Assembly: GCA_016743235.1 (NCBI GenBank)
Contig: VRZD01000017.1
Span: forward strand, 78,798 to 142,797
Length of the DNA stretch: 64,000 nucleotides
Direction: 5' to 3'
From: Pantanalinema sp. GBBB05
GTDB lineage: Bacteria > Cyanobacteriota > Cyanobacteriia > Leptolyngbyales > Leptolyngbyaceae
Below, piece after piece: positions 8,780-16,218 of the stretch. Numbering within the stretch: the stretch's first letter is position 1; the number at the start of each line of letters is the position of its first letter. The notes below the pieces were generated by a model. It was not told the origin of the DNA, did no database searches, and saw only the letters and a program-made list of their open reading frames with translations. The position numbers and the translations under genes are program-made.

Positions 8780-8977
8780 CTATTCAATATTGGCAATTCG
8801 GAAGCCCATCTCACATTCATACTGGTCAGGCTGTTGTTCTGCTAATTTCCGTACAGCATGACCACAGCGTAAGCGTCCTCCTGACCAGCGAGGCTGACCA
8901 GCTTGATCAGCGAGTAAGCAAGTTTGACACACAGTATTAGGAGAAATGAGCTGATTCTCCATCATGATAACTAGCAT
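8780..8977 (-). CDS. small cysteine-containing cyanobacterial protein, putative zinc ribbon
   Basis: A 65-residue protein whose start at 8977 is supported by a GGAGGTG ribosome-binding sequence just upstream. Four cysteines are present: a CQTC pair near residue 17, one in RLRCGHAV and one in YECEMGF. This could form a small zinc-binding knuckle, although the spacing does not match a family I can name. Small conserved proteins of this kind occur in cyanobacteria without assigned function. It is convergent with purF and divergent from glyA. Confidence 0.6.
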   Translation of the reverse strand: MLVIMMENQLISPNTVCQTCLLADQAGQPRWSGGRLRCGHAVRKLAEQQPDQYECEMGFRIANIE

Positions 8978-9357
8978 TCAACACCTCCGATGAACGCTTC
9001 TGAATTGCCTTAAATTCATTCTATCCAGGACTTTTATCCCATTGGGGATCATCACACACAGCTTAATACAACGTTTACGGATTAGTCGTATCACGGATAT
9101 CCATCCAATAAAAAATTAATTGGTTGTGTCTGGGGCAAGTGACGCAACCCTGCTCTTGTAATGATCAAACTTATGTGATTATTGATACTTCACTGACAGA
9201 AAAGTGAAGTTGTCTAAAAAAATCTGAGAAATTGTGAGCAGGTTGGTTGGGTAGAGCAAGAATCACAGTATGATCATAGGTTCGGGAACAATGCATAACG
9301 ATGGCTTGCCGCCCAATTTGACTTCAGTTTGACGATTTTTGCTGCGAGGATTGCCTT
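8978..9357. other. intergenic region upstream of glyA
   Basis: 380 bases between the divergent 65-residue gene and glyA, A/T-rich, with no credible open reading frame. A small hairpin is present at 9187-9210 (ACTTCACT with its complement AGTGAAGT across eight bases), followed by a run of seven A. I see no glycine riboswitch or other recognised leader. It presumably holds both promoters. Confidence 0.5.
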
Positions 9358-10641
9358 GTGACTCAGACCAACCTAGATTTCCTGGCTCAAACTGATCCCA
9401 CGATCGCCGGGTTTATCCAACAAGAACTACAACGCCAACGGGATCACCTGGAATTGATTGCCAGCGAAAACTTCACCTCGGCGGCAGTACTGGCAGCGCA
9501 AGGTTCTGTATTAACCAATAAATACGCTGAGGGATTACCCAGTAAGCGCTACTACGGGGGGTGCGAGTTTGTCGATCAAGTTGAGCAATTGGCGATCGAT
9601 CGCGTTAAGCAACTGTTCGGTGCGGCTCATGCGAATGTGCAACCTCACTCTGGAGCTCAAGCTAACTTTGCGGTATTTCTAGCCCTGCTGAAGCCGGGTG
9701 ACACCTTTATGGGGATGGATTTGTCCCATGGGGGGCACTTAACCCACGGTTCGCCTGTGAATGTCTCCGGTTTGTGGTTTAACAAGCAACACTATGGTGT
9801 CAATCCAGAAACTGAATGTCTGGACTTTGATCTGATTCGTGATTTAGCGCTGCAACACCGTCCGAAGTTGATTATTTGTGGGTACTCGGCATACTCCCGC
9901 ACGATCGAGTTCGACAAGTTTCGAGCGATCGCGGATGAAGTCGGCGCTTACTTGATGGCAGACATTGCCCATATTGCTGGACTAGTCGCTACCGGACACC
10001 ACCCAAATCCAATCCCCTACTGTGATGTGGTGACGACGACTACTCACAAGACCCTGCGGGGACCAAGAGGTGGTCTGATCATGACTCGCGACCCCGAACT
10101 GGGTAAAAAGTTTGATAAAGCGGTCTTCCCCGGTAGCCAAGGTGGTCCGTTAGAACACGTGATTGCAGCAAAGGCTGTTGCATTCGGTGAAGCGCTGAAG
10201 CCCGAATTCAAAACCTATTCTGGTCAAGTGATTGAGAACGCTAGAGCAATGGCAGCCCAATTGCAACAACGGGGTTGCAAAATTGTTTCCAATGGGACGG
10301 ACAACCACTTGATGCTGGTTGACTTGCGATCGGTGGGCATGACGGGTAAACAAGCTGACCAATTGATGAGTTCGGTGAATATTACGGCAAATAAGAATAC
10401 TGTGCCGTTTGATCCCGAATCACCCTTTGTTACTAGTGGCTTACGTCTAGGCTCTCCGGCGATGACTACCCGTGGTATGGGCACAGCCGAATTTACGGAA
10501 ATTGCCAATATTATTGCCGATCGCCTGTTAACTCCCGACGATGAAGCAATCACCGCCAACTGCCGTCAGCGGGTGGCTGATCTTTGCCAGCGCTTCCCGC
10601 TGTATCCTCACTTAACTGTTCCGGTTCCAGCCCTGGCGTAA
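9358..10641 (+). CDS. glyA: serine hydroxymethyltransferase GlyA
   Basis: A 427-residue PLP enzyme starting with GTG, preceded by GCGAGGA. It interconverts serine plus tetrahydrofolate and glycine plus 5,10-methylenetetrahydrofolate, and so feeds one-carbon units to purine and thymidylate synthesis and to photorespiratory glycine recovery. Family motifs are clear: LELIASENFTSAAVL near the N-terminus, NKYAEGLPSKRYYGGCE, the HSGAQAN cofactor region, DIAHIAGLVATG, and TTTTHKTLRGPRGG with the Schiff-base lysine around residue 230. The length is normal. It is transcribed alone, with a hairpin downstream. Confidence 0.98.
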   Translation: MTQTNLDFLAQTDPTIAGFIQQELQRQRDHLELIASENFTSAAVLAAQGSVLTNKYAEGLPSKRYYGGCEFVDQVEQLAIDRVKQLFGAAHANVQPHSGAQANFAVFLALLKPGDTFMGMDLSHGGHLTHGSPVNVSGLWFNKQHYGVNPETECLDFDLIRDLALQHRPKLIICGYSAYSRTIEFDKFRAIADEVGAYLMADIAHIAGLVATGHHPNPIPYCDVVTTTTHKTLRGPRGGLIMTRDPELGKKFDKAVFPGSQGGPLEHVIAAKAVAFGEALKPEFKTYSGQVIENARAMAAQLQQRGCKIVSNGTDNHLMLVDLRSVGMTGKQADQLMSSVNITANKNTVPFDPESPFVTSGLRLGSPAMTTRGMGTAEFTEIANIIADRLLTPDDEAITANCRQRVADLCQRFPLYPHLTVPVPALA

Positions 10642-10669
10642 TCGGAATTTATTATCAAACTCTTGCTAA

Positions 10670-10726
10670 GGGATAGGCGTTGCCAATGCTTAAGATGGTG
10701 TCATCTAAGGTTGTAATGCCTATCCC
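10670..10726 (+). terminator. long hairpin downstream of glyA, likely terminator
   Basis: GGGATAGGC at 10670-10678 is perfectly complementary to GCCTATCCC at 10718-10726, and the intervening 39 bases contain a second, imperfect hairpin (TTAAGATG with CATCTAA). It starts 29 bases after the glyA stop and is followed by ATTT. It is probably the glyA terminator, although the size and the nested stem would also suit a small structured RNA. Confidence 0.5.
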
Positions 10727-10891
10727 ATTTGGCTATAGGGGTATATCTGGATTTCTAGCGTGAGGACGATCGCTATCCACGAAAATTCCGTCAGATTGGT
10801 AAAAAAGATTTTATTCACAATTCTTTGCTGACTATCATCTGAAGTGTAGTACACTGCTGCCTGACGCTTGTCCTCAACCCTACCGTTTCAG

Positions 10892-11953
10892 ATGAGTCAA
10901 CACTGGTATCACCTGATTGCATTTTTGGTATCTGCCCTCGTCGTGCTTTGGAGTACGCCCATTGTCAAGAAGTTTGGGCTGAAAAGCGGACGATTTGATA
11001 AGCCGGGTGGACGCAAGATCCATAAACGACCGATGGTGCGGTTGGGCGGCGTGTCGATTTTCTTGGGAACCCTGCTGGCTCTTTTAATCGTTTGGTGGCT
11101 GGGTGGATTTGGGATCCTGCCGCCGAATAAAGAATATGAAGTCTGGGGAGTGACGATCGGGGGAATTGCCTTTTTCCTGATTGGGCTAGCGGATGACTTA
11201 TATGGGCTATCGCCGTTATCACGGTTAATTGCTCAGGTAATTGTGGCAACGTTAGCTTGGGGAGTTGGGGTACAAATCGACTTCCTGACGATTCCAGGAG
11301 TGGGTTTAGTTCAACTCGCGGATTGGATTAGCTTACCGATCACGGTGATCTGGTTAGTAGGGATGGCAAACGCCATTAACTGGATTGATGGGCTGGATGG
11401 ACTGGCGGCTGGGGTTTGTGGCATTTCTGCCGTAGTCATGCTGTTTGTCAGCCTGTTTATGGGGCAACCGGCGGCAGCCTTGATTGCAGCGGCTGTAGCG
11501 GGAGGTTCTCTTAGTTTTCTGCGCTATAACTTCAATCCTGCCCAAATTTTCATGGGAGATGGGGGCGCTTACTTTATGGGCTTTACCCTAGCAGGAATCG
11601 GGGTGATTGGCTTAGTTAAAGGGGTGACTACGGTTGCTGTGACGATCGCCGTTGTATTGCCCTATGTAATCCTAGCAGTGCCCATTTTGGATATGTCGGC
11701 GGTGATTCTCGATCGCTTACGGCGCGGACAATCACCCTTTGTGGCAGATAAACGCCATCTGCACCATCGTTTGCTGGAAGCTGGGCTATCGCATCGGTTA
11801 GCGGTGTTATTTATCTATTCCTTGACGCTCTGGGCGGGTACAGTAGCCCTCGCTGTTTCTGGGATGCCCAGTGGTTTAGGGTATGCGATCGCGGCTACCG
11901 TGTTGCTCAGCTTTACCAGTTGGCAAGTTTGGAAAACGGCACGGCAATCCTAA
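10892..11953 (+). CDS. WecA/MraY-family undecaprenyl-phosphate sugar-1-phosphate transferase
   Basis: A 353-residue membrane enzyme from the ATG at 10892; a TTG at 10868 would add eight residues. About 10-11 membrane segments are visible. Family motifs appear in order: GGRKIHKRPMVRLGG, the Mg-binding LADDLYGLSPLS, NAINWIDGLDGLAAG, NFNPAQIFMGDGGAYFMGF, and ADKRHLHHRLLEAG, the HIHH-type motif characteristic of WecA/TagO rather than MraY. These enzymes load GlcNAc-1-phosphate or a similar sugar from a UDP-sugar onto undecaprenyl phosphate, starting polysaccharide or cell-wall polymer synthesis. Neighbours give no further clue to the polymer. Confidence 0.88.
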   Translation: MSQHWYHLIAFLVSALVVLWSTPIVKKFGLKSGRFDKPGGRKIHKRPMVRLGGVSIFLGTLLALLIVWWLGGFGILPPNKEYEVWGVTIGGIAFFLIGLADDLYGLSPLSRLIAQVIVATLAWGVGVQIDFLTIPGVGLVQLADWISLPITVIWLVGMANAINWIDGLDGLAAGVCGISAVVMLFVSLFMGQPAAALIAAAVAGGSLSFLRYNFNPAQIFMGDGGAYFMGFTLAGIGVIGLVKGVTTVAVTIAVVLPYVILAVPILDMSAVILDRLRRGQSPFVADKRHLHHRLLEAGLSHRLAVLFIYSLTLWAGTVALAVSGMPSGLGYAIAATVLLSFTSWQVWKTARQS

Positions 11954-12046
11954 AACAGTCGGAAGATGGACGGAGAAACCGCTTGGGTCTGTTAGGCTCA
12001 GGAAAAGGATGATTCGTTGGCAAGACTGTGTTCAAGGAGGTCAATG

Positions 12047-12355
12047 ATGGCAAGATCTAGCACCACGGAAACGATCGAGGCGTTAGCTGCAGAAATTGGT
12101 GAAGCCGTCTACATTGATGTGGCAAAGTGGCATCTTTACCTGTCTAATGCTCATTTGCACACCGTGTTGGCTGAACAGCTTTACCCCATGCTGTCCTCAA
12201 AGTCGTTGTCAGAAGCTGAAGTCACTAAAATTCTGCAAAATATCCCGGTTAAGTTAGGCGGTGGCAAGCGGGAAGTACCGTTAGCCGATTTACTCCCGAT
12301 GCAATGTCAGGTGAGCCTCATGGATCTGCTGGAGGAATTTCAGCGTAATCTGTAG
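12047..12355 (+). CDS. DUF3181-family cyanobacterial protein
   Basis: A 102-residue soluble protein. AAGGAGG at 12034-12040 is an excellent ribosome-binding site and points to the ATG at 12047; the adjacent ATG at 12044 is also possible, and the TTG at 12017 is not needed. The sequence TTETIEALAAEIGE, VYIDVAKWHLYLSNAHLH and LAEQLYPML are what I recall of DUF3181, a family confined to cyanobacteria and plastid-bearing relatives with no known role. It is followed within 40 bases by the coiled-coil gene, so the two may be co-transcribed. Confidence 0.75.
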   Translation: MARSSTTETIEALAAEIGEAVYIDVAKWHLYLSNAHLHTVLAEQLYPMLSSKSLSEAEVTKILQNIPVKLGGGKREVPLADLLPMQCQVSLMDLLEEFQRNL

Positions 12356-12393
12356 GGATACAATATGCATCCCTTCACGATGGAGCCACGTTC

Positions 12394-12843
12394 ATGAGTC
12401 AGGATGTTGCCCAGTGGCTAGCTGAAATTAAGGCACTGCGGCAGGAGATTGCTGATACCAAACAGGAGCAGGAAGAAGCCTACGCTAGTGCAGCTAACTG
12501 GCGACAGCGGTATGAAACTGAGGCGCAGCAACGGCGAGTTGAGGCGAATATGGCGCGGCAGACGATCGACGCGTTGAAGCAGGAACTGCGCCAACTTCAG
12601 GAAAAAGCGTTATCTGAACTGGATAGTTCGATCGATGTTTCGGTGCTTCAGGCAGAAGTTAGCCGTTGGCAAACCATCCCAGAGTTGCAGGCGGAGTTAA
12701 TGAAAGCTTTGGCAGAATGCGATCGCTTAAGCAAAGCCTTGCAGCAGGAACAGGCGGCTCATCTGCAAACACGGAAGAGTTTAACCACAGCCTTGGGGGA
12801 TGCGATCGCTCAGTTCACTAAAGAACAACACGATCGGGATTAA
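12394..12843 (+). CDS. coiled-coil protein, unknown function
   Basis: A 149-residue, highly charged protein rich in Gln, Glu, Ala and Leu, with long heptad-like stretches (about residues 5-70 and 90-135), so it is probably mostly a coiled coil. There is no signal peptide, membrane segment or enzymatic motif. The start at 12394 follows GGAGCC. It lies in the same direction between the DUF3181 gene and the pilin-domain gene. Coiled-coil proteins of this size are common in cyanobacteria; function unknown. Confidence 0.65.
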   Translation: MSQDVAQWLAEIKALRQEIADTKQEQEEAYASAANWRQRYETEAQQRRVEANMARQTIDALKQELRQLQEKALSELDSSIDVSVLQAEVSRWQTIPELQAELMKALAECDRLSKALQQEQAAHLQTRKSLTTALGDAIAQFTKEQHDRD

Positions 12844-12866
12844 AAGCATGGCTAGTTCTTCCAGAA

Positions 12867-13724
12867 ATGAGGATCTCATCTACGAGCTATCGGTTAGGGA
12901 TTTGGTTATTCAGTGGTGCTGTCTTGTTGGGAGGAGTCACGACCTGTCGCGAATCATTGACTTCTAAGCTACCTCTGCCAGATCAAGTCGCGTCTGTGTT
13001 GGTTGGACGCTGGATTTTTCGAAACCAAGCCCGCCATACCTGGAATTTCAACGATGCGTTGATTTTTTTACCCGATCGTACCTTTATTGCCATTAATGGT
13101 GATGATGTGGTGCGGGGACGTTATTGGATCAACGTCAATACCCGACCCATGCATATTGATCTGGCATTAGCCGATCCCCATGACTGGTTTCGGGGATCAT
13201 TTGCTTTGCCAGATCCGCAAACCCTGTTGTTGGAGCGAAAGATTGTCGGGAATACAGCTCCTGCCCGTCCTACGGAAATCCGAGTCAATCAAGCCTTCGT
13301 TTACCACAAAGTCTCTGAGCAAACGACATTGCCACCTGAAGTAGGTCGTATCCGCGATCAAGTTCCTAGTGTAGTGGTGCGGGAACAGCTTGGGCGGGGC
13401 TACATCATCCAGATGATGTTTGCGCAGCGGGAATATTTCGATCGCACCAAAACCTATGCGCTGCGTTTATCCCAAATCCAAGCTGGTTTTTACGAAGAGG
13501 ATATCGATTATCAGTACCAAGTTATACCAAAAAGCGCGAATTGGATTTGGATGATTGCTCAAGCTAAACACCCAGATTTAAGAAGTTTTACGGCAGAAGT
13601 AGGGAGAGGGTTTATTGCTTGTGCCGCCAATCAACCCTCATTTCAGCCGCCTAGGATTGTTCCCAGCCCACTGAACCCTCGGGGATATGCCTGTGATGCC
13701 ACCTCCCACGAATTTACCTTTTAG
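12867..13724 (+). CDS. secreted protein with C-terminal type IV pilin G/H-like domain
   Basis: A 285-residue protein with an N-terminal hydrophobic segment (about residues 9-27, LGIWLFSGAVLLGGVTTC), which may be a signal peptide; the Cys27 context is only loosely a lipobox. Residues 40-150 form a beta-rich region around GRWIFRNQARHTWNF. From about residue 165 the sequence fits the cyanobacterial pilin-like G/H domain: repeated AQREYF, FYEEDIDYQYQVIPKS, MIAQAKHP, LRSFTAEVGRGF and two spaced cysteines (FIACAANQPS and GYACDATSHEF). The processing site of true pilins (Gly-Phe-Thr-Leu-Ile-Glu) is missing, so it is not a pilin subunit. It is convergent with thrC, overlapping by 4 bases. Confidence 0.6.
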   Translation: MRISSTSYRLGIWLFSGAVLLGGVTTCRESLTSKLPLPDQVASVLVGRWIFRNQARHTWNFNDALIFLPDRTFIAINGDDVVRGRYWINVNTRPMHIDLALADPHDWFRGSFALPDPQTLLLERKIVGNTAPARPTEIRVNQAFVYHKVSEQTTLPPEVGRIRDQVPSVVVREQLGRGYIIQMMFAQREYFDRTKTYALRLSQIQAGFYEEDIDYQYQVIPKSANWIWMIAQAKHPDLRSFTAEVGRGFIACAANQPSFQPPRIVPSPLNPRGYACDATSHEFTF

Positions 13725-14848
13725 AACCCCATTGCTTTAGCGACCGAAGCCACATCAGGTTCAATGCCTTGCTTTAGCGGATTTTCGCAATGCTTGATTG
13801 CCGTATCGGGATCTTTAAGTCCGTTGCCTGTTAACACACAAACCACATTGGCTCCAGTCGGCACTTGATCCTTAACCTTTAACAGCCCGGCAACAGAAGC
13901 CGCGCTCGCCGGTTCACAGAAAACACCTTCATGGGATGCCAATAAGCGATAGGCATGCAGAATTTCGTCATCGGTAACAGCGGCAAAATTGCCCTGGCTA
14001 GCGTCTCGTGCCGCGATCGCTCGTTCCCAGTTCGCCGGATTCCCAATTCGAATGGCCGTTGCAAGCGTTTCTGGATGCTCTACGACATGTCCTGAGATTA
14101 ACGGAGCCGCTCCGGCTGCCTGGAAACCCATCATCCGAGGTAATTTTGTACAGCGCTGTTCCTGGTGATACTGGTTAAAGCCCATCCAATAAGCGGTGAT
14201 ATTACCAGCATTACCCACTGGGATACAGAGCCAATCGGGTGCATCGCCCAGCACATCAACAATTTCAAAAGCGGCAGTCTTCTGTCCTTCTAAGCGATAG
14301 GGGTTGACCGAGTTAACCAGGGTAACGGGATATTGATTGGAAATTTCGCGGACGGCGGCTAAAGCTTGGTCAAAATTGCCGCGAATCGCTAAGACTTCTG
14401 CCCCATAGACCAACGCTTGGGCTAACTTACCCAGAGCCACATAGCCATCAGGGATCAAGACAAAGGCTCTCATACCGCCCCGCCGCGCATAGGCTGCTGC
14501 CGCCGCTGATGTATTGCCAGTACTGGCACAGATCACCGCTGTGGCTCCAGCTTCCTTCGCCTTGGAGATTGCCATCGTCATCCCCCGGTCTTTGAAGCTA
14601 CCCGTGGGATTTAAGCCGTCGTACTTTACCCAAACCTTAACCTGTCTGCCGATCTGCTCCGCGATCGCGGGCACAGGAATTAAGGGCGTATTGCCTTCCA
14701 ATAGCGTCACGACGGGAGTTTGCTCAGTTACAGGCAAATACTGCCGATAGGTCTCAATCAGCCCTTGCCAACCGCGTGTCGCTGGCTGGGGTGCCGGTTG
14801 AGCATTGGTGAACTGATTTGGGGAACTAGCAGACAGACTTACAGTCAC
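13721..14848 (-). CDS. thrC: threonine synthase ThrC
   Basis: A 375-residue PLP enzyme of the short threonine synthase class. It converts O-phosphohomoserine to threonine and phosphate, the last step of threonine synthesis. Key motifs are TLLEGNTPLIPVP, NPTGSFKDRGMTMA with the Schiff-base lysine at K86, CASTGNTSAAAAAYARRGG, VPVGNAGNITAYWMGF (phosphate binding of PLP) and CVLTGNGLKDPDTA near the C-terminus. The first 25 residues are low-complexity and probably disordered. No other aspartate-pathway gene lies beside it. Confidence 0.95.
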   Translation of the reverse strand: MTVSLSASSPNQFTNAQPAPQPATRGWQGLIETYRQYLPVTEQTPVVTLLEGNTPLIPVPAIAEQIGRQVKVWVKYDGLNPTGSFKDRGMTMAISKAKEAGATAVICASTGNTSAAAAAYARRGGMRAFVLIPDGYVALGKLAQALVYGAEVLAIRGNFDQALAAVREISNQYPVTLVNSVNPYRLEGQKTAAFEIVDVLGDAPDWLCIPVGNAGNITAYWMGFNQYHQEQRCTKLPRMMGFQAAGAAPLISGHVVEHPETLATAIRIGNPANWERAIAARDASQGNFAAVTDDEILHAYRLLASHEGVFCEPASAASVAGLLKVKDQVPTGANVVCVLTGNGLKDPDTAIKHCENPLKQGIEPDVASVAKAMGF

Positions 14849-15103
14849 AGGAAATGTACCATCACAAAGGGCAGATCTTAGTGTACCCTGATTCCCTAAT
14901 GATCCTCCCTACCCGACTGTATCTGCCCCCCTCGCTGGGCATAAAACCGACCTCGTTGCGCCGTATGGCTTGATTTTCTGACGCAATCCGGTATAACCAG
15001 GGAGGAGTTAGCCAGTTAGAAAACCTTTACATATTGATTCTTTCCCGTAGAATCTTTTGTAAAGATTAAGTTAATATATCCCCTGTGGTGTAAGTGAGTA
15101 GAA

Positions 15104-15361
15104 ATGACTAGTCCAACCTTAACAACGACTCGTTCTGCGAATTCTTCTAGTACAGCAGTGCTCGATCGCCCCACTACAACGGGCAATGCGACTCAGACCG
15201 ATCGCCAATCGCGGGTATTGGAAGCAATGAAGGCGCAATATCGGATTGATCAACAAGTTAAGTTTTTGCATCTTCAGGCTGAGGCAGATACCTTGTTCCA
15301 GCAATTGCAGGTGATGAAACAACAACGGCAGGCTTCTGGGTTGGTTGATTCAGCAAACTAG
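15104..15361 (+). CDS. small cyanobacterial protein, unknown
   Basis: An 85-residue protein. Residues 1-35 are rich in Ser and Thr and look disordered. Residues 36-78 form a predicted helix rich in Gln, Leu and charged residues (SRVLEAMKAQYRIDQQVKF). No motif, signal peptide or membrane segment is visible and I do not recognise a family. The upstream region has A/T-rich promoter-like sequence and a hairpin lies downstream, so it is probably a single-gene transcript. Confidence 0.55.
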   Translation: MTSPTLTTTRSANSSSTAVLDRPTTTGNATQTDRQSRVLEAMKAQYRIDQQVKFLHLQAEADTLFQQLQVMKQQRQASGLVDSAN

Positions 15362-15378
15362 TAGGATTCGCTGGAGCA

Positions 15379-15407
15379 GATAGGGGAGATGCAGAGCAAC
15401 CCCTATC
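15379..15407 (+). terminator. intrinsic terminator-like hairpin after the 85-residue gene
   Basis: GATAGGGG (15379-15386) pairs with CCCCTATC (15400-15407) over a 13-base loop and is followed by CTGTGTTT. It begins 18 bases after the stop codon of the small gene at 15104-15361. The short T stretch makes it a weak terminator candidate. Confidence 0.5.
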
Positions 15408-15507
15408 CTGTGTTTAAAGTTGGGTTAAAGGAATGCGAGTTTCTTAATCTCGATCGAGGTAAGTGGCGCTCTATACTGAGCATGGGTTTCGTCGGGTAAT
15501 TGAAGCT

Positions 15508-16209
15508 ATGCGTTCCTTTTGGTCTGACCCTTATTTATGGATTCATCTAGCAGGCTTAGCAACGGTACCGATTTGGATTGAGTTGTGTTGGCTGGGGCTT
15601 GCGATCGGAGATCCACTGTTGCCTCCCTGGTTAGAACTCTTACTGATTGGTGGCTTTGGTGTTGCCCCAATTTTTTGGATGCAGTGGCAGCGTCCGTTTT
15701 CGATTTTTAGTTTGCTGATTCTGGCGGTTAAACCAGATGCCCTGACTGAGAATCAGCGCCGGCTACTCACCTTATTTAAGTCGCCTCGGACTCGCATCTT
15801 CTCGGTACTGGTTGCCTTTGGTCTACTGACCCTGTTGCGCCAGTTATATTACACTGCCCCGATCGCGGCTACGGCTGTCCCAGAATTTTTACCTGAGTCA
15901 CGTTGGGTGGGGTTGGGGATTGCCGCGATCGCCTTTTTGGCAGCTAACTTGTTTACTCAAGTGCCCGCTAGTGTTTTGGGAGTACTACTAACTAGCAATG
16001 CGGCTTTCCTGGCAACGGCGCCCTGCCCGGTAGAACAAGTACCGCAGAGTTTTACGAGTGTTGGCTTACGTCTGAAAAAAATTCCCCTAGTGCCAGTTCC
16101 TGCTCCTGTGAATATGGCAGCAGCCAGCCCGGTTACGAATTCCGTGACAACTAGCCCAGAGTTGACTACAACAGAGGTGGTTTCCGAAGAGTTGTCAGAA
16201 CTAGAATAA
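15508..16209 (+). CDS. low-complexity-tail membrane protein
   Basis: A 233-residue protein. I prefer the ATG at 15508 (MRSFWSDPYLWIHLAGLA) over the GTG at 15463 because that is where the conserved family begins. Four or five hydrophobic segments span roughly residues 9-30, 40-58, 95-115 and 130-165. The last 50 residues are a low-complexity tail of Ala, Val, Thr, Ser and Glu. This architecture matches the cyanobacterial family named for its low-complexity tail; its function is unknown. It ends nine bases before the downstream kinase gene, suggesting an operon with it. Confidence 0.75.
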   Translation: MRSFWSDPYLWIHLAGLATVPIWIELCWLGLAIGDPLLPPWLELLLIGGFGVAPIFWMQWQRPFSIFSLLILAVKPDALTENQRRLLTLFKSPRTRIFSVLVAFGLLTLLRQLYYTAPIAATAVPEFLPESRWVGLGIAAIAFLAANLFTQVPASVLGVLLTSNAAFLATAPCPVEQVPQSFTSVGLRLKKIPLVPVPAPVNMAAASPVTNSVTTSPELTTTEVVSEELSELE

Positions 16210-16218
16210 TTCCATTTC

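Noticed and set aside
8978..9357. Possible glycine riboswitch before glyA
   Set aside because: No tandem aptamer-like sequence or conserved GG..GCGAAA core is visible; only one small hairpin is present.
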